Below are positions 41,893 to 50,895 of a stretch of DNA of 64,000 nucleotides, in pieces. The position numbers and the translations under genes were made by a program. The first letter of the stretch is position 1; every line of letters begins with the position of its first letter. The DNA comes from Granulosicoccus sp. (GTDB lineage Bacteria; Pseudomonadota; Gammaproteobacteria; Granulosicoccales; Granulosicoccaceae). The notes beneath the pieces were generated by a model that saw nothing but the letters and a program-made list of their open reading frames with translations, was not told where the DNA came from and made no database searches. The DNA lies in assembly GCA_020627685.1 (NCBI GenBank), contig JAHDGK010000019.1, positions 1-64,000 of the forward strand, read 5' to 3'.

Positions 41893-43085
41893 AAACAACG
41901 CAATTCCCGGCCACGGTGTCCGGTGTTTCTGAAAGGATGTCAGGATTCGTTGCTCATTTGCGCTACAACGGGTTCCACACAAGTGTTGCTGAAACCGAGG
42001 CGACACTGCAAGCACTAAAACTTGTACAAATAGAGGAGCATCGTGACGTAAGGCTTGCGTGTAAGGCTGTTTGTGCCAGCAGTCAGGATGGCTTTGAAAA
42101 ATTTGATGAGCTCTTTGATAGCTATTGGTTTAACCGTGGCCGTGAGAGAGCAGGTGAGAGCTCAATTGACGAACACGCCAAAAACGAAAAGCGTAAGAAT
42201 CAACACACACCTGGCTTAGATGAATTTCAGAATGCTGAGGGCAGCGGAAGCGTAGATCAGCCTGATGCTGATGGTTCTAATGACGGTGAAGCTAGTCAGC
42301 AAGGAGAAGGGCGACTCATTGCATCGAAAATCCGAAACTTAGATAAAACAGATTTTAGGGAGTTTGTCACGTCGGAGTCTTTACAGCAGGCTGAGAAATT
42401 AGCCTATATGGTTGCCAAGGCGATACGTGATCGTCGTTCACGGCGACAACGGATAGCGAAGCGTGCCGCGCGTATTAACTTGCGAAAAACTATTCGTAAA
42501 AGCATTAAGTACGGCGGTGCACCCATAGAACTACATTGGCAGAACCGTCCCGATAGACCGGTAAACATAGTCGCTTTGCTGGATGTATCCGGCTCCATGA
42601 CAGTCTATGCAAAAGTATTTTTATCATTCTTGAAAGGATTAATAGCCCGCGATACACGAGCAGATGCGTATCTGTTTCATACAAAACTTGTGCGTATTGG
42701 TGACACCTTGCGAGATCATGACACCATGAGGGCGATGAACAGGCTCTCCCTAATGGCTCAGGGCTTTGGCGGTGGTACGAAGATAGGCAGTAACTTAAAG
42801 CAGTTTAATGATCAGTACGCGATGAGCTGTGTCGACGGTAGAACTGTCGTAATCATTATGTCGGATGGCTATGACACAGACCCGCCAGAGGTTTTGTCAG
42901 AAGCTCTTGAGCGTTTAGCAAAACGTAACTGCAAAATTATCTGGTTAAACCCTTTAAAAGGCTGGAAAGATTATGCACCGGTTGCACAAGGAATGGCTGC
43001 GGCAATGCCTTGGCTAGATCTGTTTGCAGCAGCCAATACCTTAGATAGTTTGGCAGAGCTTGAACCGGCTTTGCAAAGGTTGTGA
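41889..43085 (+). CDS. coxE: CoxE, VWA-domain partner of CoxD
   Basis: A 398-residue protein with a C-terminal von Willebrand A domain (about 226-395). The metal site begins at Asp232 in LLDVSGSM (DxSxS), with Thr in GGGTKIGS and Asp in IMSDGYDTD. Residues 85-150 are charged and low in complexity. The arginine-rich RDRRSRRQRIAKRAA lies near 182. It cooperates with CoxD in maturation. The GTG start overlaps coxD. Confidence 0.93.
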   Translation: MKTTQFPATVSGVSERMSGFVAHLRYNGFHTSVAETEATLQALKLVQIEEHRDVRLACKAVCASSQDGFEKFDELFDSYWFNRGRERAGESSIDEHAKNEKRKNQHTPGLDEFQNAEGSGSVDQPDADGSNDGEASQQGEGRLIASKIRNLDKTDFREFVTSESLQQAEKLAYMVAKAIRDRRSRRQRIAKRAARINLRKTIRKSIKYGGAPIELHWQNRPDRPVNIVALLDVSGSMTVYAKVFLSFLKGLIARDTRADAYLFHTKLVRIGDTLRDHDTMRAMNRLSLMAQGFGGGTKIGSNLKQFNDQYAMSCVDGRTVVIIMSDGYDTDPPEVLSEALERLAKRNCKIIWLNPLKGWKDYAPVAQGMAAAMPWLDLFAAANTLDSLAELEPALQRL

Positions 43086-43119
43086 ATTTAAAGATCAAAA
43101 ATCTCGATGAGAACAACGA

Positions 43120-43959
43120 GTGAATAACGCCGAAATAAATCCGATGGCTTTTGATATTGAAGCAAAAGTACAAAGCATGCGTGCCGAGGGTGATCAGTTT
43201 GCGATTGCAACGGTTGTCCGTACGATATCTGTCACGGCTGCAAAGCCCGGCGCCAAAGCCATTATCAATTCATCTGGTGAGATCGTAGAGGGTTGGATTG
43301 GCGGTGGATGTGCGAAAGGCGCAGTAGTCAAGGCTGCAGTTCAAGCATTGAGCGATGGCGAGCCTAAGTTGGTTAGTTTAAAACCTGAGGAATTTTTGAA
43401 AGAAAACGGCCTGACTGCCGGTGAGGAAATAGATGGTGTACTGGCGGCCCGCAATATGTGTCCCAGCCGCGGGTCTATGGATATATTTGTCGAACCCATT
43501 CTATGTGAACCCGCTTTGTTGATTCTGGGTGTCAGCCCCGTTGCTAGGATGCTTGCATCGTTGGCAGAACCGTTTGCTTTTAAGGTGAGCTGGGCGTGTG
43601 CAGAGCCTAGCAAGATCTCCGATAGTGGTAATGAATTAATCGGTTTTGATGACTTGCTTGATAATCATGAGCATCGGTATGTCGTAGTGGCGACTCAGGG
43701 AAGTGGTGATGCCGCTGCATTAGAAAAAGCGCTCACACTTCAGTCTCGATTAGTCAGTTTTGTGGGTAGCAGGCGGAAAACTCAACATCTTCAAGAAAAG
43801 CTACTGAACAGCGGTCTTCCAGAAGAAAAAGTTAAGGCGATTAAAGGCCCTGCTGGATTAGATATCGGTGGAATCACCCCTCAGGAAATAGCGTTGTCGA
43901 TATTGGCAGAGCTTGTTGCGTATCGCAGGACTCAATCGATACCCGTTCTCACAAAATAA
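43120..43959 (+). CDS. coxF: CoxF, XdhC-family maturation protein
   Basis: A 279-residue XdhC/CoxI-family protein. The N-terminal half (15-95) has ATVVRTISVTAAKPGAKAII and WIGGGCAKGAVV, where XdhC proteins carry a conserved Cys. The C-terminal half is a Rossmann-like domain (LILGVSPVARML, then GPAGLDIGGITPQEIALSILAEL). XdhC-type proteins handle sulfuration or delivery of the molybdenum cofactor. GTG 43120 is the longest start; ATG 43144 is possible. Confidence 0.9.
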   Translation: MNNAEINPMAFDIEAKVQSMRAEGDQFAIATVVRTISVTAAKPGAKAIINSSGEIVEGWIGGGCAKGAVVKAAVQALSDGEPKLVSLKPEEFLKENGLTAGEEIDGVLAARNMCPSRGSMDIFVEPILCEPALLILGVSPVARMLASLAEPFAFKVSWACAEPSKISDSGNELIGFDDLLDNHEHRYVVVATQGSGDAAALEKALTLQSRLVSFVGSRRKTQHLQEKLLNSGLPEEKVKAIKGPAGLDIGGITPQEIALSILAELVAYRRTQSIPVLTK

Positions 43960-43994
43960 AATTTACTAACGATTACTTTATTGGAGCAATACTT

Positions 43995-44447
43995 ATGATC
44001 TTAACGGAAGAAGTTCAGATTCCATTGGACCGTCAATCAGTATTTGAAGCGCTTAACGACCTTGAAATTTTAAAAAAGAGCATACCGGGATGTGAAGAGC
44101 TTACTCAGGTGAGTGAACGGGAACTAGAGGCACTGGTCGTTGTGAAATTCGGACCTATGAAGGCAAGCTTTAATAGCAATGTTGAAATAGACCCGAGTCA
44201 GGGCCCGGAGCTTTTTAAACTGAGTGGCAGTGGAGATGCAGGGGTTGCTGGATTCGCTAACGGTGGCGCTGATGTTAACTTAGCTGAAAACCCGGATGGC
44301 ACCACTGCACTGACCTACACAGTGAACATAGACATTAGCGGCAAGCTCGCTCAAGTGGGTGGTCGACTCATAGAGGGTACCTCTAAACGATTAGCGAAAA
44401 AATTCTTCTCAAACTTCGAAGAAGCATTGCTGGAAAAGCACGCTTAG
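43995..44447 (+). CDS. coxG: CoxG, SRPBCC-domain protein
   Basis: A 150-residue SRPBCC (START-like) protein of the CoxG group. The opening ILTEEVQIPLDRQSVFEALNDLEILKKSIPGCEEL and the hydrophobic-pocket strands are as in known CoxG. CoxG is thought to recruit CO dehydrogenase to the membrane and help deliver quinone. The gene is last in the plus-strand operon, 20 bases from the convergent ABC exporter gene; no terminator is seen between them. Confidence 0.93.
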   Translation: MILTEEVQIPLDRQSVFEALNDLEILKKSIPGCEELTQVSERELEALVVVKFGPMKASFNSNVEIDPSQGPELFKLSGSGDAGVAGFANGGADVNLAENPDGTTALTYTVNIDISGKLAQVGGRLIEGTSKRLAKKFFSNFEEALLEKHA

Positions 44448-44467
44448 AAACTCAAGGTAGTGTTTAA

Positions 44468-46318
44468 TTAGTCTGATGTATTGATAAACCCATCAGACTG
44501 TTGACTCCAAAAGTTTGCGTAAGCTCCGCCATTTTCGATAAGCGTTGCGTGGTTGCCTTCTTCAATTATTCTTCCTTTGTCCATCACTATTATGCGATCC
44601 ATACGAGCGATGGTTGATAGTCGATGAGCGATGGCGATGACTGTTTTGTCTTGCATAACATTGATCAGGGTTTCCTGAATCTCAGACTCTACTTCGCTAT
44701 CAAGTGCACTGGTGGCCTCATCAAGAATCAAGATGGGGGCATCTTTTAGAATGACCCGGCCGATGGCAATACGTTGCCGTTGGCCGCCTGAGAGTTTTAC
44801 TCCACGTTCGCCAACGTGAGCGTCGTATCCTTTTCTACCTTTTTTGTCGCTTAAATTCTCGATAAAAGAATGTGCTCGAGCCTGGGTAGCAACCGAGATG
44901 AGTTCTTCTTCCGAAACATCTTTACGACCTAGCAGAATATTGTCTTTGACAGATCGGTTAAGCAATGCCGCTTGTTGTGCAACCATGCCGACAGCTGCGC
45001 GAAGGCTGTCTTGATCGACTTCTGTGATGTTTTGCCCGTCTATGCTGATACTGCCTTTTTCAGCTTCAAAAAAGCGCAGGACAAGATTAACCAGCGTTGA
45101 TTTTCCTGATCCGGATCGACCGACAAGGCCTATCTTTTCACCGGGTTTTATCGACAAAGAGATTCCTGCGAGTCCCCCTTGGCCTAATCCGTAGTGGTGA
45201 TGTAAATCCTTGATCTCAACGGCCCCCTCAGAAACTTTTAATGTCGGGGCATCGTCGCTTTCTGGGATCTCGATGGGTTGACCGATAGTCAGTAGTGCTT
45301 CACGCAAAGAACCGACTCGTTGGAATAGCCACCAGATAGAATCAAGAATCCAATCAGCCATGGTGGTTATCCTCAGCGATAGTGCAATGGCTGACGAGAT
45401 GACACCAATAGTGGCAGCGTCGACCGTCCAAAGCCAAATGCCATAGCCTACGAAACCTGCAATCACAATAGCCTCAAGGGTTATTAACGTGGTGCGTAAC
45501 GCAATGCCAATTTGACGGGTTCTAAACAGGGCTTGTCGTGTATCTTCTAGTGAGTGCCGTTGTTCTGATGCAATCTGGTGTTTAGGGGCAAATAGCTTTA
45601 ACGTTTCAATGTTGGAGAAGCTATCGACAACGGTACCGACAAGACCGGATTTAGCGGCTTGAAAATTATGCTGCGCATCGATCATTCGAGGCATGATCCA
45701 AGCCAGTACGCTGATATAAAGACCTAACCAAAGCAACAGTGGTAAAGCGAGCCAAATTTGTGTACCTGCCATCAAAGCGACTACTCCCACCATATACACA
45801 AGACCAAAAGCAACTGTATTAAGCGCTGTGTGTATTGAGTCGGAGACATGGTTGCCGATGTCAACAAGCCGGCCGGATGTTCGCCCGGTTAGATCTTCCT
45901 GAAACCAACCGACTGATTGACGAATGAGATGATCGTAGGCACGCCAGCGAACCAATGTGGCCACATTACAATTAAAGGAAATATCATTGACAGAGAGTCG
46001 TAAAAATTGCGCTAAGGGTCTTAGCAGCAATACAACAAGCGCGGCCCCCAGTAGTCCAAGGCCCTCATTTTTCCAAAACGTATCAGTATCGCTGGATACG
46101 AGTTTGTCAACGATTGTGCCCGCATACTGAATAAGCCAGACCTCAATAGTGGCTGCGAATACAGTAACCAATACGCTGAAGAAAATAATCCGCCGCATTG
46201 GCTTGATATGAGATTTTAGGTAGCGCCAAAGATCTCTATCGGGCGGCGCATCTGACAACGTGTAGGGGTCGAATGCATGCAGAAACCATCGAGTGACCTT
46301 TTCGTATAGTTGTCGCAT
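44468..46318 (-). CDS. ABC exporter, membrane-ATPase fusion
   Basis: A 616-residue half-transporter: six membrane helices in residues about 35-340 and an ATPase domain at about 365-605. Walker A is GLVGRSGSGKST, the signature LSGGQRQRIAIG and Walker B PILILDEATSALD. It works as a dimer and exports a substrate (lipid, peptide or drug) that cannot be named. It is third in an operon behind the XdhC-like and molybdenum-cofactor genes; a link to CO oxidation is only positional. Confidence 0.92.
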   Translation of the reverse strand: MRQLYEKVTRWFLHAFDPYTLSDAPPDRDLWRYLKSHIKPMRRIIFFSVLVTVFAATIEVWLIQYAGTIVDKLVSSDTDTFWKNEGLGLLGAALVVLLLRPLAQFLRLSVNDISFNCNVATLVRWRAYDHLIRQSVGWFQEDLTGRTSGRLVDIGNHVSDSIHTALNTVAFGLVYMVGVVALMAGTQIWLALPLLLWLGLYISVLAWIMPRMIDAQHNFQAAKSGLVGTVVDSFSNIETLKLFAPKHQIASEQRHSLEDTRQALFRTRQIGIALRTTLITLEAIVIAGFVGYGIWLWTVDAATIGVISSAIALSLRITTMADWILDSIWWLFQRVGSLREALLTIGQPIEIPESDDAPTLKVSEGAVEIKDLHHHYGLGQGGLAGISLSIKPGEKIGLVGRSGSGKSTLVNLVLRFFEAEKGSISIDGQNITEVDQDSLRAAVGMVAQQAALLNRSVKDNILLGRKDVSEEELISVATQARAHSFIENLSDKKGRKGYDAHVGERGVKLSGGQRQRIAIGRVILKDAPILILDEATSALDSEVESEIQETLINVMQDKTVIAIAHRLSTIARMDRIIVMDKGRIIEEGNHATLIENGGAYANFWSQQSDGFINTSD

Positions 46319-46327
46319 TGACAGTCT

Positions 46328-47317
46328 TTATGAGTTCCTTGCTTTTATTAAATGAGCAACAATAGATATCGCAATTTCAGCTGACGTGCGGCTGCCAATG
46401 TCCAATCCTATCGGTCCGATTAAACGGTTAATTGCGTCGTCATCTAAACCCAGACCTGCGAGACGCTTTACACGCTTCTCGTAGTTGCGCTTTGAACCCA
46501 AGGCTCCAACATAAAATGCATTGGATGGAAGAGCCTCTAGCAGGGCAAGATCATCTAGATTGGGGTCGTGAGTGAGTGCGAGAACAGCGGCGTTTGAATC
46601 GGTTGCGTGTGCCAAAACGGCATCGTCAGGCGACATATCCAGCACTGGTATATCAGCCACTTGCCATGCTTGCTTAAACCCCGGACGCGGGTCGCAGACT
46701 AAAACGTCGTAGTCTAATGCCAGTGCGAATTCGGCTGTGTAACGCGATAGTTGGCCGGCACCGATGATAAGAATTCTCCAGTCGGGTCCAAAGACTTTAC
46801 TAACGATAGAGCCGTTGTACTCGAATCTAGTGTTAGGGTCCACTGTGCAATCGTCTAGCGGTTGAAGCTCTGTATGGCCGGTGTTCAGATTCACCGTACG
46901 ACGTAGCGTCTGCCTTTTCTGGGTCGCTTCGTTAAGTTCAGACAAAGCGTTTGCTGAAGTCAGCGGTTCAAAAACGAGTTCCAGCTCCCCGCCGCACGAT
47001 AAGCCGAAGCGTCGTGCCTGCTCATCATCGACGTGCAGGGTTGATATCTTCTGATTCATTGCAGACTCGGATGAAGCAACGTTCGATTTATTTTCTGCTT
47101 GTTCTCTTAGCAGTGATTCCACCAATTGTTTTTCGACGCACCCGCCTGATACGGATCCTACCAATTCGCCATCGGTTCTAACGGCCGCAATGGAGCCGAC
47201 AGGTCTGGGAGAGGAGCCCCAAGTGCGTACCACGGTAACCAAGTAAATAGCATGACCTGATTGAAGCCAATCGTTGGCAACTTCTATGACTTCCTGATCG
47301 CTGTTTCTGATACTCAT
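46328..47317 (-). CDS. XdhC/CoxI-family molybdenum enzyme maturation protein
   Basis: A 329-residue XdhC-type protein. It has the Cys-bearing SVSGGCVEKQLVESL (about residues 54-68), LSCGGELELVFEPL (about 105-118), the Rossmann motif ILIIGAGQLSRYTAEFA (about 182-198) and the family end GPIGLDIGSRTSAEIAISIVAHL. It is closer to XdhC/CoxI than the CoxF copy at 43120, giving two paralogues in one locus. It overlaps the fusion gene by four bases. Confidence 0.92.
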   Translation of the reverse strand: MSIRNSDQEVIEVANDWLQSGHAIYLVTVVRTWGSSPRPVGSIAAVRTDGELVGSVSGGCVEKQLVESLLREQAENKSNVASSESAMNQKISTLHVDDEQARRFGLSCGGELELVFEPLTSANALSELNEATQKRQTLRRTVNLNTGHTELQPLDDCTVDPNTRFEYNGSIVSKVFGPDWRILIIGAGQLSRYTAEFALALDYDVLVCDPRPGFKQAWQVADIPVLDMSPDDAVLAHATDSNAAVLALTHDPNLDDLALLEALPSNAFYVGALGSKRNYEKRVKRLAGLGLDDDAINRLIGPIGLDIGSRTSAEIAISIVAHLIKARNS

Positions 47318-49098
47318 TGACGGTCTTTTTTATTTGCTTGCAACTGCTCAGGTGTGTCGCAATCCAGAAAAATTCCAGCGTCATCAACGGCGACTTCCAT
47401 CACTGCCTCTGGGTTGGCCTGTAGTAAATGACGTGCTCCGAAATCACCGGAAAGATCCAGCAGTAGATCAAATAGTTCGGGCATCAATAAGACAGGATTA
47501 CCACGCTTACCCTTGTACGCGGGAACAAACGCGGAAGAAGATTGCGAATTCTCGTTTAAACGCGACTGACTGACTGATTCCATCAACTTATTAATGGTGG
47601 CCGGTTTAATCGATGGCATATCGGCTAGACAGACTAGCGCTGCATAAGGGTCGGTTGGGCACTCTCTTAAGTTGCGGTTTACCAGTGTCGATACACCAGC
47701 CTTTAGCGAGCTACCCATGCCGGACTCAAAATCGGTGTTCACCACATACTCAACGCAAATAGAGTTGTCTTCGATGTGTTTTTTTAAGTGCTCACTGCAA
47801 AGTTGTTTTACGCCTTGAGCATCGTACCCCAAGACAACAATCAATCGTCGCACTTCACTGTTTACTAGGTTGTCCAGCGCATGGCTAAGTAGAGGTCTAC
47901 CGCTACGATCTGCAAACAGTTTATTCTCGCGGCCAAACCGTTTGGAACTACCGCCTGCAAGCAAAACAGCAGTAACGCGATGGTAAGGACTAAGTTCGAG
48001 ACTCTCGGCAAGGACATTCATTGGTTTGGACTGCGATCTTGGTGTTGGTCTGTCAATAATCTCATCCATTAGCCCTCCGATTGCCAGGCTATTAATCCAG
48101 TCTTTGGTTATGGGTAAGTCGCAGGCGAGTCGATCCATGAATAGGTCGAGCCCGTTGTGCTTTGGAGATCGTGCGCAACCAGGTATACCTATAACCGTAT
48201 TGCCTTTTAGTTGCCCCAGCATGAGCAGGTTGCCTGGGTCGACAGGTATGCCGCATCGCTCAATTGATCCGCCAGCGGCTTCCAAGGCTTGCGGAATAAC
48301 ATCCCTTCTATCGCTTATTGCAGAGGCGCCGGAAATTAGAATCCAAGAGTTTGTGTGCGTATCGCTTGCAGAACTAATCCGCCCGGCCAAGGCCTTCAAA
48401 CGCTCTGTGAGAGCGTCAATTTCATGAGGGCAGTGTTCTGAACTGTCCAGTTGTACTTGGCGAAGTGCTAAACGCCGGCCTGTTACTCGTTCAGTTTTCT
48501 CAAGTATAGAGGGTGCCATGTCTTGCATGGTCGTCTGTAAAAGATGAGCGGTGCGTGCATTAGCCGTATGAACACTGAGCTTGTGACAGTGTTCCTGATT
48601 AGTGTCAGTTATTGTGTTTGTGGAGGAAGGTACAGAGTTGCAAGCCTCCACAGCAGCATTCAAATCCGTTTTTGAAACCGCGTACGGAATGATTTTGATG
48701 GTAGCCACCATTTTCCCGGCTTCAACCCATCGGTTTTCTTGCAAGGTGGACGCGGTTATGGATTCAGACACGCCGTTAATTGCCAGTACTTGTTGTCTGG
48801 GTATGCGGAGCAGTCCAGCTGATGTGGCAAAGCAATTCACTCGACCCGTGCTGGCTTTGCCGATTTTTATTCCGTCCCCAACCAGTGCCTCAGCCAGCGT
48901 TTGTGCAGCATCATCTTCATGGATATCACCCGGTTCCAGGCTGGCTACGGTTATTTCGTCGATGTTGTTCGACAGCAGGGCGTCGATATGAGCCGCGTTG
49001 AGTATCGTGCCTTTGCGGATTCTACCGTTTGACAGTTTTAGTGAGTGAGCAAGGATGGTATCGCTTGCCATTTGCGTCTGAACTTTTCCGAATTTCAT
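47314..49098 (-). CDS. Molybdopterin-binding/nucleotidyltransferase fusion (MocA-like)
   Basis: A 594-residue two-domain enzyme. Residues 1-330 are a MoeA/CinA-like molybdopterin-binding part (ISGASAISDRRDVIPQAL is its binding loop). Residues about 375-590 are a MobA/MocA-type nucleotidyltransferase, with AVLLAGGSSKRFGRENKL and LVCLADMPSI. It probably makes the molybdopterin cytosine dinucleotide that CoxL needs. First gene of the minus-strand operon. The fusion is known in other proteobacteria. Confidence 0.92.
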   Translation of the reverse strand: MKFGKVQTQMASDTILAHSLKLSNGRIRKGTILNAAHIDALLSNNIDEITVASLEPGDIHEDDAAQTLAEALVGDGIKIGKASTGRVNCFATSAGLLRIPRQQVLAINGVSESITASTLQENRWVEAGKMVATIKIIPYAVSKTDLNAAVEACNSVPSSTNTITDTNQEHCHKLSVHTANARTAHLLQTTMQDMAPSILEKTERVTGRRLALRQVQLDSSEHCPHEIDALTERLKALAGRISSASDTHTNSWILISGASAISDRRDVIPQALEAAGGSIERCGIPVDPGNLLMLGQLKGNTVIGIPGCARSPKHNGLDLFMDRLACDLPITKDWINSLAIGGLMDEIIDRPTPRSQSKPMNVLAESLELSPYHRVTAVLLAGGSSKRFGRENKLFADRSGRPLLSHALDNLVNSEVRRLIVVLGYDAQGVKQLCSEHLKKHIEDNSICVEYVVNTDFESGMGSSLKAGVSTLVNRNLRECPTDPYAALVCLADMPSIKPATINKLMESVSQSRLNENSQSSSAFVPAYKGKRGNPVLLMPELFDLLLDLSGDFGARHLLQANPEAVMEVAVDDAGIFLDCDTPEQLQANKKDRQ

Positions 49099-49485
49099 TC
49101 AAATTTCGGGTAGTCAGAGCACGTTAAACGTCTGAGATTCCGTCTATGCATGTGAACAATGCGAATCGCTGGAGAGTATCGTTTTTACGCATCCATCATA
49201 CGCTTTTGTTACCCATGAATCGATTAAGAATTTGAGAATAGTTTGTATTTAATTTGTGCAGATAACGGAAAACTACAAACCTGCGTCACGATGGCTGTAA
49301 CCCTATTTTCTCCCTGTTTACAGGGATAGCGTGATATGAGGTGCCACAAAAGCACCCTAGCCAATTGCGGGGTATTCAATCGCCTGATGCTTGTTTCGCG
49401 TGGTTTGCCGATCTTCTTCGTTTTGTGTCAGTAAATGCTTATACAATGGCCTTTGGTAAAGCTATGGTATGGCGCGAGACTCCTT
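49099..49485. other. Intergenic region with two small hairpins
   Basis: No gene is supported. Hairpins TCCCTG-TTTA-CAGGGA (49311-49326) and GGTGC-N7-GCACC (49340-49356) lie 160-130 bases before the NUDIX gene. There is no T-run and no riboswitch core that I can recognise. Promoters of the divergent fusion gene and NUDIX gene must lie here. Confidence 0.5.
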
Positions 49486-49881
49486 ATGCAGCAACTTATC
49501 GGTGTTGGTGTCATCATTAAAAATGATGGCAAAATCCTGTTGGGCAAAAGGATAGGATCGCACGGTGCTGGAACATGGGGCCTGCCTGGAGGACATTTGG
49601 AGCCGGGAGAAGAGGTTGAGATCTGTGCCGAACGGGAAGTCACGGAGGAGACCGGAATGGAAATCTCCAATATTGTTAGACGGGGATTTAGCGAAACGGT
49701 TTATGAAGATCTGCAACGCCAATACATCACACTGTTTGTCGCTGCGGTGTCATATACAGGCGAGCCGCAAAACTGTGAACCGGACAAATGTGGAGAGTGG
49801 CGGTGGTGTGACCCACAAGATTTACCAGAACCCTTATTTGCGCCCTTGCGTTCATTTTTAGGGCAGGGTCATACGCTTTAG
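49486..49881 (+). CDS. NUDIX hydrolase
   Basis: A 131-residue NUDIX enzyme that cleaves a nucleoside diphosphate linked to another group. The NUDIX box is at about residues 33-55 (GGHLEPGEEVEICAERE, then EETGM), complete with the REUXEE core. The start MQQLIGVGVIIKNDGKILL is normal for the family; the frame runs back to 49435 but the extra 17 residues look unlike it. It may sanitise oxidised nucleotides; the substrate is open. Confidence 0.9.
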   Translation: MQQLIGVGVIIKNDGKILLGKRIGSHGAGTWGLPGGHLEPGEEVEICAEREVTEETGMEISNIVRRGFSETVYEDLQRQYITLFVAAVSYTGEPQNCEPDKCGEWRWCDPQDLPEPLFAPLRSFLGQGHTL

Positions 49882-49928
49882 TTGGGGCACGCCAACGCGG
49901 TATTCATCCGTCAGTTATAGGTGTATTT

Positions 49929-50579
49929 GTGGCAAGAAAAAATAGTACTAAGCAGGGTAATCAATACAGCCTCATCATATTTGATATGGATGGCACCCTG
50001 GTGCAAAGCGAAGATTGCGCCTCTCAAGCCCTTAAAGATGTCATGCCCGGATTGTTGGATACCCGTGATGAGGTGACAGAGCGATATCGTGGAATGCGCC
50101 TTGCGCATATCTTTGAGGATATTGAGCTGCGTTATCCAGGTGCTGTGCCGGATGATTGCCTAGACAAATACCGCCTTCAGGAAGAACGCTTGAGTTCGGA
50201 CTATATTACAGCGTGCGACGGGGCTGCTGAGTTACTAAGTACATTGCTGACCCCGGTATGCATTGCTTCAAATGCGCCCGTGGAAAAAACACGGCGCTCG
50301 CTTAGCATAACGAACTTGGCTAAGCACTTTTCTTCGCCCGTATATAGTGCGTATGAAGTTATGGCTTGGAAACCGGACCCTGCGTTGTTTTTACATGCGG
50401 CCAATGAACATAAAACAGATGTTGAATCGTGCTTGGTTATAGAAGACAGTGACGTGGGGATTCAAGCGGGGCTTGCAGCAGGAATGGATGTCATTCATTA
50501 CGATCCACATGAGCAAGGGTCAAATCATTCGGTACCCTCAATTGGGTCTCTGCTTGAATTGCTGGAAATTGCATCGTAG
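49929..50579 (+). CDS. HAD-family phosphatase
   Basis: A 216-residue haloacid-dehalogenase-type hydrolase. Motif I is IIFDMDGTLVQSED (residues 18-31) with nucleophile Asp21. Motif II is CIASNAPVEKT, motif III Lys in AWKPDPALF, and motif IV IEDSDVGIQAGLAAGM. The cap is the beta-phosphoglucomutase/YieH-like helical type, so a sugar phosphate is likely. GTG start after a weak ribosome-binding site. Confidence 0.9.
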   Translation: MARKNSTKQGNQYSLIIFDMDGTLVQSEDCASQALKDVMPGLLDTRDEVTERYRGMRLAHIFEDIELRYPGAVPDDCLDKYRLQEERLSSDYITACDGAAELLSTLLTPVCIASNAPVEKTRRSLSITNLAKHFSSPVYSAYEVMAWKPDPALFLHAANEHKTDVESCLVIEDSDVGIQAGLAAGMDVIHYDPHEQGSNHSVPSIGSLLELLEIAS

Positions 50580-50612
50580 TTCGTAAAGTGGGGCTCCTAT
50601 CTATAAGCATGC

Positions 50613-50819
50613 TTGGTTGAGGCGGGCAGTATATTTACGCACGAATATATAGGGTGCGTAGTCCGGGTATGTCTGTTGGATGTCGCAAATGATGGTGCTT
50701 TGTTTGTCATTGGGGTAAATCGTCCATTTTTTTCTACGTTAGAATTCCGCGATGCGCTTGAAGACTTGATTCAGTCAAAGATGATTGATTTGTGTGGCTC
50801 CTGGGATATCACTAGTTAA
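50613..50819 (+). CDS. Possible small protein of unknown function
   Basis: A 68-residue frame from TTG with a strand-rich first half (GCVVRVCLLDVANDGALFVIGV) and an amphipathic helix (LEFRDALEDLIQSKMIDLC). Not recognised. There is no ribosome-binding site and the start codon is rare, so it may be a decayed or chance frame. Confidence 0.35.
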   Translation: MVEAGSIFTHEYIGCVVRVCLLDVANDGALFVIGVNRPFFSTLEFRDALEDLIQSKMIDLCGSWDITS

Positions 50820-50895
50820 TCTCATTAGGGACAATGTCAGTCTGACCATCAAGCGCGGGTTCTTAAGTAATAGAAAACGTGGTTGATAAAGCAGC

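Noticed and set aside
49311-49356. Two hairpins near the molybdenum-cofactor gene as a Moco riboswitch
   Set aside because: They are on the far side toward the NUDIX gene, are too short, and do not show the conserved Moco motif. No riboswitch claimed.
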